Below are positions 7,394-13,112 of a stretch of DNA of 13,334 nucleotides, in pieces. Source of the DNA: an uncultured Lachnospiraceae bacterium (GTDB lineage Bacteria; Bacillota; Clostridia; Lachnospirales; Lachnospiraceae). The notes beneath the pieces are model-generated. The model was not told where the DNA came from. It did no database searches and saw only the letters and a list, made by a program, of their open reading frames with translations. The position numbers and the translations under genes were made by a program. Numbering within the stretch: position 1 is the stretch's first letter; the number at the start of each line of letters is the position of its first letter. The stretch covers positions 1-13,334 of the forward strand of contig CAJUAA010000060.1 of NCBI GenBank assembly GCA_910584205.1, written 5' to 3'.

Positions 7394-8575
7394 ATGAAGC
7401 TTCCCGGCTATTACTCTTCGGGGCAGTTTGCACGGATGGCCGGCGTGACTGTCCGAACCATCCGGTTCTACGACCGCCAGAACATCCTGAAGCCTTCTTA
7501 TGTCAACCAGTCCGGCGCCCGCTTTTACACGGACTCCGACCTGGCCAGACTGCAGCAGATCCTCCTCCTGAAATATCTGGGTTTTTCTCTGGACGACATT
7601 CGGGAGATGACCATCGGCGACACAGACTATCATTTTCTGAAAAATTCTCTGATTCTTCAGAAAAAGCTGGTGCAGGACCGCATCGAACAGATGCAGCTGG
7701 TGGAAAGCGCCATCGAAGACACGGTCCGCACCATTGAAGAGGAACATCAGATCGACTGGAGCCACATGCTGGAGTTGATCCATCTGACCGGCATGGAAAA
7801 AAGCCTGAAGCACCAGTATCAGAACGCCACCAACATCTCCGCCCGGATCCGTCTGCACAGGGACTATTCCGCCAACCGCCAGGGCTGGTTTCCCTGGATC
7901 TACGAACAGTGCCGGATTGCAGACGGCCAGCGGGTCCTGGAGCTCGGCTGCGGCAACGGCACCCTTTGGACGGAAAACCTGTCCCTGCTTCCGGAACGCA
8001 TCCGGATCTGTCTGTCGGACATTTCGGAAGGCATGCTCCGGGACGCCCGCAGAAACATCGGACAGGAGGATTCCCGGTTTTCGTTTCGGGCCTTTGACTG
8101 CGCGGATATCCCTTTTCCGGACAGAAGTTTTGACCTGGTGATCGCCAATCACGTACTGTTCTACTGCCGGGACCTGTCCCGGGTGTGCCGGGAGATCCGC
8201 CGCGTTCTGAAGCCGGAAGGGGCTTTTCTGTGCAGCACCTACGGGAAAGAGCACATGAAGGAGATCAGCCGCCTGGTACAGCAGTTTGACAGCCGCATCG
8301 TCCTGTCCGCCGAGAAACTGTACGAACAGTTCGGCCTGGAAAACGGACGAAATCTTCTGAAACCCTTCTTTTCCCGAATCGACTGCCGGCGCTATGAGGA
8401 TTCCATCACTCTGTCCCAGGCGGAACCGCTGATCGAATACATCCTCTCCTGCCACGGCAACCAGAACCAGATCCTTCTGGAACGCTACAAGGATTTCCGC
8501 AGTTTCACGGAAAAGAAAACAGCGCGGGGCTTTCACATCACGAAAGACGCGGGAATCTTTCTGTGCAGAAAATAA
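7394..8575 (+). CDS. MerR-family DNA-binding domain fused to a class I SAM-dependent methyltransferase
   Basis: A 393-residue two-part protein. Residues 6-75 form a MerR winged-helix domain: YYSSGQFARMAGVTVRTIRF, then YDRQNILKPS, GARFYTDSDLARLQQI and LGFSLDDIREM. Residues about 80-118 form the dimerising helix (QKKLVQDRIEQMQ). Residues about 150-280 are a methyltransferase: VLELGCGNGT (181-190) is SAM motif I, LSDISEGML carries the acidic post-II residue, and DIPFPDRSFDLVIANHVLFY (238-257) is the catalytic-core segment. A further 110 residues are not assigned. In MerR proteins the C-terminal part senses the inducer. Here an enzyme fold takes that place, so the methyl acceptor or SAM itself may be the signal. 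AAAGGAG seven bases upstream fixes the start. No frameshift separates the parts, so it is a true fusion. Confidence 0.9.
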   Translation: MKLPGYYSSGQFARMAGVTVRTIRFYDRQNILKPSYVNQSGARFYTDSDLARLQQILLLKYLGFSLDDIREMTIGDTDYHFLKNSLILQKKLVQDRIEQMQLVESAIEDTVRTIEEEHQIDWSHMLELIHLTGMEKSLKHQYQNATNISARIRLHRDYSANRQGWFPWIYEQCRIADGQRVLELGCGNGTLWTENLSLLPERIRICLSDISEGMLRDARRNIGQEDSRFSFRAFDCADIPFPDRSFDLVIANHVLFYCRDLSRVCREIRRVLKPEGAFLCSTYGKEHMKEISRLVQQFDSRIVLSAEKLYEQFGLENGRNLLKPFFSRIDCRRYEDSITLSQAEPLIEYILSCHGNQNQILLERYKDFRSFTEKKTARGFHITKDAGIFLCRK

Positions 8576-8611
8576 TTCCTCCGTTTTACCGCAGAAATTT
8601 TCAAAAAATAC

Positions 8612-8642
8612 TTGAAGGTAACCTTACGTCATCTTTTATACT
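8612..8642 (+). promoter_or_regulatory. MerR-type promoter (19 bp spacer) upstream of rfbB
   Basis: TTGAAG (8612-8617) and TATACT (8637-8642) are separated by 19 bases, two more than the sigma-A optimum. Overlong spacers of 19-20 bp with operator symmetry between the elements are the hallmark of promoters twisted into shape by MerR proteins. The spacer has an imperfect dyad centred on ACGT at 8626-8629 (AACC.TACGT.ATCTT type pairing), close to the spacer's middle. The perfect short palindrome AAGGT-A-ACCTT (8615-8625) overlaps the -35. The upstream gene encodes a MerR-type protein. Transcription would begin near 8649, about 39 bases before rfbB. Confidence 0.6.
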
Positions 8643-8687
8643 GAAGGACAGAAGCAGAAAACAGAACAGTTTGGAAAGGAATATGAT

Positions 8688-9716
8688 ATGAAACAGACAA
8701 CGATCATCGTCACCGGAGGCGCCGGCTTTATCGGAAGCAACTTTATCTTCCATATGCTGGATACGTATCCGGACTACCGGATCATCTGCCTGGACTGCCT
8801 GACCTATGCAGGCAATCTGTCCACGCTGGCTCCGGTCATGGACAACAAAAATTTCCGTTTTGTGAAGGAAAGCATCACGGACCGGGAAGCTGTATACCGG
8901 CTGTTTGAAGAAGAACATCCGGATATGGTCGTCAATTTTGCGGCGGAAAGCCATGTGGACCGCTCCATCGAGAATCCCCAGGTATTTCTGGACACCAACA
9001 TCATCGGCACCTCCGTCCTTATGGACGCCTGCCGCAAATACGGTATCGTCCGCTATCACCAGGTATCCACCGACGAAGTGTACGGCGATCTCCCGCTGGA
9101 CCGGCCGGATCTGTTCTTTACAGAGGAGACCCCCATCCACACCTCCAGCCCCTATTCCTCCAGCAAGGCGGCCGCGGACCTGTTGGTGCTTGCCTATCAC
9201 CGCACCTACGGGCTGCCGGTATCCATCAGCCGCTGCTCCAACAATTACGGGCCCTACCATTTCCCGGAGAAGCTGATTCCGCTGATGATTGCCAACGCCC
9301 TGAACGACAAACCGCTGCCGGTCTACGGGGCCGGTGAAAACGTCCGCGACTGGCTGTATGTGGAAGACCACTGCAAGGCCATCGACCTGGTGATCCACAA
9401 AGGACGCGTGGGCGAAGTGTACAACATCGGCGGACACAATGAGATGAAGAACATCGACATTGTCAAAATCATCTGCAAAGCGCTGGGAAAACCGGAAAGC
9501 CTCATCACCTATGTCACGGACCGGAAGGGGCACGACATGCGCTACGCCATCGATCCCACCAAGATCCACAGCGAGCTGGGCTGGCTGCCGGAGACAAAAT
9601 TCGCGGACGGCATCCAGAAAACGATCCAGTGGTATCTGGACAACAGGGAATGGTGGGAAACGATCATTTCCGGCGAATACCAGAATTATTATGAAAAAAT
9701 GTATGGAAACCGGTAA
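8688..9716 (+). CDS. rfbB: dTDP-glucose 4,6-dehydratase
   Basis: Second step of dTDP-L-rhamnose synthesis: dTDP-glucose to dTDP-4-keto-6-deoxyglucose, NAD-dependent, cytoplasmic. The 342-residue protein has VTGGAGFIGSNF (8-19) for NAD, DCLTYAGNL (36-44), NFAAESHVDRSI (83-94), the family-specific STDEVYGDL (127-135; Thr128, Asp129, Glu130 act in dehydration) and SPYSSSKAA (Tyr156, Lys160). Length and all key residues are normal. GGAAAGGA sits 7 bases before ATG 8688; a nearer ATG at 8683 ends at once in TGA and is not used. It lies 112 bp after the MerR-methyltransferase gene and 84 bp before rfbD. rfbA and rfbC are not in the window, so they must lie elsewhere. Confidence 0.95.
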   Translation: MKQTTIIVTGGAGFIGSNFIFHMLDTYPDYRIICLDCLTYAGNLSTLAPVMDNKNFRFVKESITDREAVYRLFEEEHPDMVVNFAAESHVDRSIENPQVFLDTNIIGTSVLMDACRKYGIVRYHQVSTDEVYGDLPLDRPDLFFTEETPIHTSSPYSSSKAAADLLVLAYHRTYGLPVSISRCSNNYGPYHFPEKLIPLMIANALNDKPLPVYGAGENVRDWLYVEDHCKAIDLVIHKGRVGEVYNIGGHNEMKNIDIVKIICKALGKPESLITYVTDRKGHDMRYAIDPTKIHSELGWLPETKFADGIQKTIQWYLDNREWWETIISGEYQNYYEKMYGNR

Positions 9717-9738
9717 ATATTGTTAAACTTTTATCAAA

Positions 9739-9777
9739 TACCGGATGCCCGGTACCTGAAAGGTTCCCAGTATCCGG
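9739..9777 (+). other. Overlapping alternative hairpins between rfbB and rfbD
   Basis: TACCGG (9739-9744) and CCGGTA (9749-9754) form a perfect 6 bp stem with a 4-base loop. The same CCGGAT (9741-9746) can instead pair with ATCCGG (9772-9777), enclosing a smaller CCT-GAA-AGG hairpin. The two folds exclude each other. No U-run follows, so this is not a normal terminator. It may stabilise the rfbB 3' end or affect rfbD translation, whose AAAGGAGG begins 8 bases beyond 9777; that is inference. Confidence 0.3.
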
Positions 9778-9800
9778 AATGAGCAAAGGAGGGTTACAGC

Positions 9801-10739
9801 ATGAAAATATTTGTAACAGGCGTGGGCGGGCAGCTGGGCCACGACGTGATGAACGAGCTGAACAAGAGGGGATATGAAGGCGTCGGTTCCGATCTTGCGC
9901 CGGAATACAGCGGTATTCAGGACGGCAGCCCGGTGACCGGGATGGCCTACGTTCCCATGGATATCACAGACAAACATTCCGTGGAAGACATTCTCACAGA
10001 ACAGCACCCGGACGTGGTCGTGCACTGCGCCGCATGGACCGCCGTAGACATAGCGGAGGATGATGATAAAGTGGAAAAAGTCCGCCTGGTCAACGCCACC
10101 GGTACAGAAAACATCGCGCTTGCATGCAAAAAGCTGGACTGTAAGATGATCTACCTGTCCACGGACTATGTGTTCAACGGCCTGGGAGAGGAGCCCTGGC
10201 AGCCGGACTGCAAGGACTATCAGCCTCTGAACGTCTACGGGCAGACCAAGCTGGAAGGTGAACTGGCCGTCGCCAACCATGTGGAGAAATATTTTATCGT
10301 ACGTATCGCCTGGGTTTTCGGCGTCAACGGCAAAAATTTCATCAAGACCATGTTGAATCTGGGCAAAACCCATGACCGCCTCACCGTCGTCAATGACCAG
10401 ATCGGTACGCCGACCTATACCTTCGACCTGGCGCGCCTTCTGGTAGACATGCTGGAGACGGAAAAATACGGTTATTATCACGCCACCAACGAGGGCGGTT
10501 ATATCAGCTGGTATGATTTTACGACGGAAATCTTCCGTCAGGCCGTGGAACTGGGCCATCCGGAATACGGTATGGACCGCATCACCGTTGTGCCTGTCAC
10601 CACTGCTGAATACGGCGCTTCCAAAGCGAAACGCCCCTTCAATTCCCGATTGGACAAGAGTCGGCTGGTGGAAAACGGATTTACTCCCCTTCCCACCTGG
10701 CAGGATGCCCTGAACCGCTATCTGAAAGAAATTTTATAA
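9801..10739 (+). CDS. rfbD: dTDP-4-dehydrorhamnose reductase
   Basis: Last step of dTDP-L-rhamnose synthesis: reduces dTDP-4-keto-L-rhamnose with NAD(P)H. The 312-residue protein has KIFVTGVGGQLGHDV (2-16, Rossmann motif), VVHCAAWTAVDIAEDD (73-88, close to the family's CAAYTAVDkAE), the reductase signature YLSTDYVFNG (118-127) and VYGQTKLEGE (Tyr146, Lys150). AAAGGAGG lies 8 bases before ATG 9801. It follows rfbB on the same strand and is probably cotranscribed with it. In a complete pathway RfbC would act between RfbB and RfbD; it is not here. The stop codon lies just before a long hairpin shared with the convergent dgt gene. Confidence 0.94.
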   Translation: MKIFVTGVGGQLGHDVMNELNKRGYEGVGSDLAPEYSGIQDGSPVTGMAYVPMDITDKHSVEDILTEQHPDVVVHCAAWTAVDIAEDDDKVEKVRLVNATGTENIALACKKLDCKMIYLSTDYVFNGLGEEPWQPDCKDYQPLNVYGQTKLEGELAVANHVEKYFIVRIAWVFGVNGKNFIKTMLNLGKTHDRLTVVNDQIGTPTYTFDLARLLVDMLETEKYGYYHATNEGGYISWYDFTTEIFRQAVELGHPEYGMDRITVVPVTTAEYGASKAKRPFNSRLDKSRLVENGFTPLPTWQDALNRYLKEIL

Positions 10740-10821
10740 AAGCAATGGCACACGGCCCCGGCTGCATGAGGAATCTTTGTTTTACCGGCAAAGATGTCCC
10801 GCATACGGCCAGGACCGTGTG
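10736..10821 (-). terminator. Long hairpin between rfbD and dgt, terminator-like on the minus strand
   Basis: Minus-strand arms 10821-10789 and 10779-10749 pair over about 29 base pairs with two mismatches and one 2-base bulge, around a 9-base loop. Four of the pairs are G-U only in the minus-strand RNA; most of them become C-A mismatches on the plus strand, so the fold suits the dgt transcript. CCATTGCTTTTATAAAA follows on the minus strand, giving a short U-run. It starts 38 bases after the dgt stop. It is much longer than a normal terminator. Since rfbD ends at 10739, it may also protect or end the rfbD mRNA. Confidence 0.6.
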
Positions 10822-10858
10822 TTCCTGATCTTCCCATAATTTTCGTACGATTGTCAGC

Positions 10859-12268
10859 TTACCGAATCCCGCTCAATTCCTGATACAGCGTCTTCGCATA
10901 ACTGTCCGTCATCCCGCACACCTCGTCAGTCACCAGAAGAAGCCGCAGATACAGACGCTCCGTCTCATCCTTTCCTTCCGCATGAATATGGTAGACCGCC
11001 CGATAATTGTCCGAAATCATACTCATCAGCTTTTTCTGAACTGCCGTCATCGGTTCGCCGCTGTCATAGAGAATCGCCGCGTCCGTGAATTTTCCCAACA
11101 GAAAATCGAAAACCGCACCCGCACCGATCTCCAGCTTCAGAATCGGCGTGGAGATAAACGCGTAACGGTACGCGATATCACCGAGAGCCTCCATAAGCAG
11201 TGTACCCGGGATCCCGTAAAACAGATCCTTTTTGTACTGACCGGCCATCAATTCCTCATAATGGCTCATAAAGCCTTCTGTGGCGCTGTGGATCATCTCC
11301 CCCTGCACCTGTACCAGCCAGTTCTGAACCGCATTGGAATGAGGATGGTCCATTCCCTTTTCATATGCCCTCTTACAGCGATATTCCAGCAGCCCAACCA
11401 GCTCCCTGTATGCCTTGTCCTGAACATCCGTTCGATATCCCTTCAGTTCCTGGAGCAGCCGCTCATAAGTAAGGCAGCCTTTTTTCACCGCGTCCTCAAT
11501 GTCCGCCGTCCGGTAGGCAATGTCATCCGCCGCTTCCAGCAGAAATGCCAGCGGATGCCGTCTCCCGCATGTTCCCGTGCTTTCCTGTATCTCCTGAAAA
11601 ACATCTTCATCCGCCAGAAAATAGCCCATTTTCTTCGCACGGATATCTCCTCCTTCCGGATCGATCTCCAGAGAGGACACCGGATATTTGATGATGGTTC
11701 CAAGCAGCGCCTTCGTCAGGTTCATCCCATGGGCATCCACCAGATAATGGAGCCTGGTCACAAGCCGCAGCGCCTGCGTATTTCCCTCAAAATGATAAAA
11801 ATCTGCCTGCATCTGCGGAGTCAGCACCTCTGTCAGCAGTCTCCCCTTCCACCGCAGAAGCGGCATATGTACCTGAAACCAGTCCCGGATCGCCGCCTCT
11901 CCAAAGTGCCCGAAGGGCGGATTCCCAATATCGTGCAGAAGCCCCGCGCATTGAAGGATGTCACACACATCCGTCTTATAAGACGGCAGAAAACTTTTGT
12001 CTTTTTGATTCTGCAGAATCGCCTCCGATACGTTCTGCCCCAGCGATTTTGCCAGAGAAGACACCTCCAGAGAATGCGTCAGCCTGGTACGGATAAAATC
12101 GCTTTGATCCAGCGGAAAGACCTGCGTCTTGTCCTGCAGCCGCCGAAAGGACGCACTGCCAATGATCCGGTGATAATCTTTTTCAAATTCTGTCCGCAGA
12201 TCCCTGCTTCCCGGCTTTCCTTTATAATCCCGTATGCGGTCCGGACACAGCAGTTTTTTCCATTCCAT
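10859..12268 (-). CDS. dgt: dGTPase (deoxyguanosinetriphosphate triphosphohydrolase), HD superfamily
   Basis: Hydrolyses dGTP, and in some family members other dNTPs, to the nucleoside and triphosphate, helping balance DNA precursors. The 469-residue protein has the N-terminal family block RIIGSASFRRLQDKTQVFPL (34-53). It also has the HD metal site: LTHSLEVS (His65), LLHDIGNPPFGHFGE (His112, Asp113) and AADDIAYRTADIEDA for the later aspartate. Its length fits the type 1/3 dGTPases. The start is ATG 12268; another in-register choice is not needed. GAGAGGAAAA upstream gives an acceptable ribosome site and a sigma-A promoter lies at 12321-12349. It stands alone, convergent with rfbD, with no metabolic link to the sugar genes. 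Confidence 0.92.
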   Translation of the reverse strand: MEWKKLLCPDRIRDYKGKPGSRDLRTEFEKDYHRIIGSASFRRLQDKTQVFPLDQSDFIRTRLTHSLEVSSLAKSLGQNVSEAILQNQKDKSFLPSYKTDVCDILQCAGLLHDIGNPPFGHFGEAAIRDWFQVHMPLLRWKGRLLTEVLTPQMQADFYHFEGNTQALRLVTRLHYLVDAHGMNLTKALLGTIIKYPVSSLEIDPEGGDIRAKKMGYFLADEDVFQEIQESTGTCGRRHPLAFLLEAADDIAYRTADIEDAVKKGCLTYERLLQELKGYRTDVQDKAYRELVGLLEYRCKRAYEKGMDHPHSNAVQNWLVQVQGEMIHSATEGFMSHYEELMAGQYKKDLFYGIPGTLLMEALGDIAYRYAFISTPILKLEIGAGAVFDFLLGKFTDAAILYDSGEPMTAVQKKLMSMISDNYRAVYHIHAEGKDETERLYLRLLLVTDEVCGMTDSYAKTLYQELSGIR

Positions 12269-12320
12269 ACCTGTTTTCCTCTCTTCTCCTTCGTATCCAC
12301 GCCAACGCCCCTATACCGCT

Positions 12321-12349
12321 ATTATAAATGACGGCTGCAGGTTTTACAA
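12321..12349 (-). promoter_or_regulatory. Promoter of dgt
   Basis: On the minus strand TTGTAA (12344-12349), a 17-base spacer and a perfect TATAAT (12321-12326). Transcription would start near 12314, about 46 bases before the dgt ATG. The elements match those at the araC-type promoter in this window. Confidence 0.75.
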
Positions 12350-12443
12350 GAATGAACTTTTTCGCTGCCCGCGCCCTGGCTCTAAAACATCCGACCACAA
12401 ATCCCTTTGGGAAATTATGTACATTGTCCAAAAAAACGCTCTC

Positions 12444-12453
12444 AAAACGTTTT
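12444..12453. promoter_or_regulatory. Perfect 10 bp palindrome between dgt promoter and the small RNA promoter
   Basis: AAAACGTTTT is a perfect palindrome with the central ACGT often seen in operators of LacI-type regulators. It lies 20 bases before the -35 of the plus-strand promoter at 12474 and about 95 bases behind the dgt promoter. It is short and AT-rich, so it could be chance. The rest of 12350-12470 shows nothing else I can name. Confidence 0.2.
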
Positions 12454-12473
12454 CGAAAAAAGGAAAAATGATA

Positions 12474-12502
12474 TTGACATCCCTTTCGAAACATTATAAG
12501 AT
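12474..12502 (+). promoter_or_regulatory. Strong promoter of the plus-strand small RNA
   Basis: Perfect TTGACA (12474-12479), a 17-base spacer and TAAGAT (12497-12502); TATAAG at 12495-12500 is an alternative -10 with a 15-base spacer. No protein frame with a ribosome site begins downstream, so the product is probably an untranslated RNA starting near 12509. Confidence 0.65.
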
Positions 12503-12508
12503 ATTCAT

Positions 12509-12602
12509 AAAGAAAGGGCGTCGCCGTAAAGCAAACGGTTGGCCTTGTATGTGCGTCAAAGAAGCAACACTACCTTGGTCTGGGCGGTTGCTTTTTTGAT
12601 GC
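12509..12602 (+). ncRNA. Candidate antitoxin antisense RNA of a type I toxin-antitoxin locus
   Basis: An RNA of about 90 nt bounded by a consensus promoter and a hairpin with a U-run. At its 5' end GGCG-T-CGCC (12517-12525) forms a small hairpin, followed by CGGTTGGCCTTG (12536-12547), a copy of a sequence in the 5' leader of the opposing mRNA. At its 3' end 12553-12568 pairs with 12587-12602 over 16 bp (two G-U pairs), containing the TTTTTT run. About the last 48 nt are antisense to the final codons and 3' end of the minus-strand membrane peptide gene. This layout matches known type I systems with convergent RNAs. The function is inferred from layout only. Confidence 0.5.
12553..12602. terminator. 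Bidirectional terminator shared by the two convergent RNAs
   Basis: The core stem AAGCAAC (12562-12568) and GTTGCTT (12587-12593) is followed by a T-run on the plus strand and by CTTT on the minus strand. Outer pairs extend it to 16 bp on the plus-strand RNA, where two G-U pairs form that would be A-C mismatches in the other RNA. It therefore terminates the plus-strand RNA better. The peptide's TAG stop (12570-12572) lies in the loop. Confidence 0.65.
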
Positions 12603-12701
12603 TCTTTTATCCTTCCACTGCCGGATCAAGTCCATGATCTTTACGACCGTACTGATCGTCGTAACAATCAGGCCGACAAGCTTCAGGATACGATCAAACA
12701 T
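12570..12701 (-). CDS. Small membrane peptide, candidate type I toxin (43 residues)
   Basis: Starting from ATG 12701, the peptide opens MFDR and has one hydrophobic, probably membrane-spanning helix ILKLVGLIVTTISTVVKIM (5-23). A strongly basic tail follows, with RQWKDKRASKK and a QPPRPR end. Size, single helix and charged tail fit toxins of type I systems that act on the cell's own membrane. It does not match the Fst (PxxxG) or Hol_Tox patterns I know, so the family is unassigned. Its own ribosome site is poor: GGAG abuts the ATG. Translation is probably coupled to the 12-codon leader ORF that overlaps its start. A short RNA from the opposite strand overlaps its last codons. Alternatively it is a 3' remnant of a longer ORF broken by a one-base frameshift. 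Confidence 0.5.
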   Translation of the reverse strand: MFDRILKLVGLIVTTISTVVKIMDLIRQWKDKRASKKQPPRPR

Positions 12702-12732
12702 CTCCAAACTGCCTTTCGTATGTATTTCTCAT
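12694..12732 (-). CDS. 12-codon leader ORF overlapping the membrane peptide start
   Basis: ATG 12732 is preceded by AAGGAGGTG six bases away, the strongest ribosome site in this locus. The product would be MRNTYERQFGDV, ending at a TGA that overlaps the ATG of the membrane peptide by 8 bases in another frame (ATGTTTGA). A strong site driving a very short ORF that ends on a weakly initiated toxin gene recalls mok-hok coupling. It could instead be the true N-terminus, separated by a one-base indel. Confidence 0.45.
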   Translation of the reverse strand: MRNTYERQFGDV

Positions 12733-12782
12733 CGCACCACCTCCTTATACTGCAAGGCTTATCCAATGAGAGCTTTCATAAC

Positions 12783-12839
12783 CAAGGCCAACCGCTTACA
12801 CGTTTTTGGCGAACACCCTTTCGGTATCAGCATATCATA
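12783..12839 (-). promoter_or_regulatory. Promoter -10 and structured 5' leader of the membrane-peptide mRNA
   Basis: TATGAT (12834-12839) on the minus strand aligns with the -10 of the plus-strand RNA when the two 5' regions are compared. No good -35 is seen, so the promoter looks weak. The leader begins GAAAGGGTGTTCGCC (12808-12822), which can fold as GGTG-TT-CGCC, and contains CGGTTGGCCTTG (12783-12794). Both have counterparts in the plus-strand RNA. Confidence 0.4.
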
Positions 12840-12894
12840 TTTCCTGCTTCGCTGTAATCTTTTTATATGCTGTATGTATTGTTTTGTTTGTCTT

Positions 12895-13089
12895 TCAGCT
12901 GTTTCTGTTCCGCGTAAAATGGCAAATACGTACATGAATTGTAATTCTGCGATATTCTTTCGTGTCTGTTAATTCCCATACTTTATTTTGAAATTCCGAA
13001 ACACTCATATCTTCGTAACCTTCAAATTTCAGAGTAATTAATTGGTCAAATTCTTCATCATTATTGGGCTCTGTACAGAAAAAGTTCAT
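12895..13089 (-). CDS. Short unrecognised ORF, possibly a gene remnant (64 residues)
   Basis: The frame gives MNFFCTEPNNDEEFDQLITL, then an acidic stretch with MSVSEFQNKVWELTDTKEY, a plausible soluble protein composition, and then a basic unrelated-looking end (HVRICHFTRNRNS). The ATG has no ribosome site and an in-frame TGA lies two codons upstream. That suggests the 3' end of the coding sense has been lost after about residue 48, or that the whole frame is a leftover. I do not recognise the family. It sits between the candidate toxin locus and the GtrA gene in AT-rich DNA. Confidence 0.3.
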   Translation of the reverse strand: MNFFCTEPNNDEEFDQLITLKFEGYEDMSVSEFQNKVWELTDTKEYRRITIHVRICHFTRNRNS

Positions 13090-13112
13090 AAATCAGATTC
13101 AGGAATTCGAGA

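Noticed and set aside
7376..8536. 386-codon open frame antisense to the MerR-methyltransferase gene
   Set aside because: A shadow frame; the plus strand has clear domains and a ribosome site.
8601..10559. Long minus-strand frames opposite rfbB and rfbD (322 and 278 codons)
   Set aside because: Shadow frames of well-identified dehydratase and reductase genes.
10982..12331. 449-codon plus-strand frame opposite dgt
   Set aside because: Antisense shadow; dgt has an intact HD site and its own promoter.
12234..12599. 121-codon plus-strand frame running from dgt through the small RNA
   Set aside because: It crosses a promoter and a terminator hairpin, has no ribosome site, and its product has no recognisable features.
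12512..12822. MITE bounded by the inverted repeats
   Set aside because: No target-site duplication is visible at the ends and the repeats keep RNA pairing rather than sequence; it stays a secondary explanation.
12634..12972. 112-codon plus-strand frame over the candidate toxin region
   Set aside because: It is antisense to the peptide gene, lacks a ribosome site, and the minus strand explains the DNA better.
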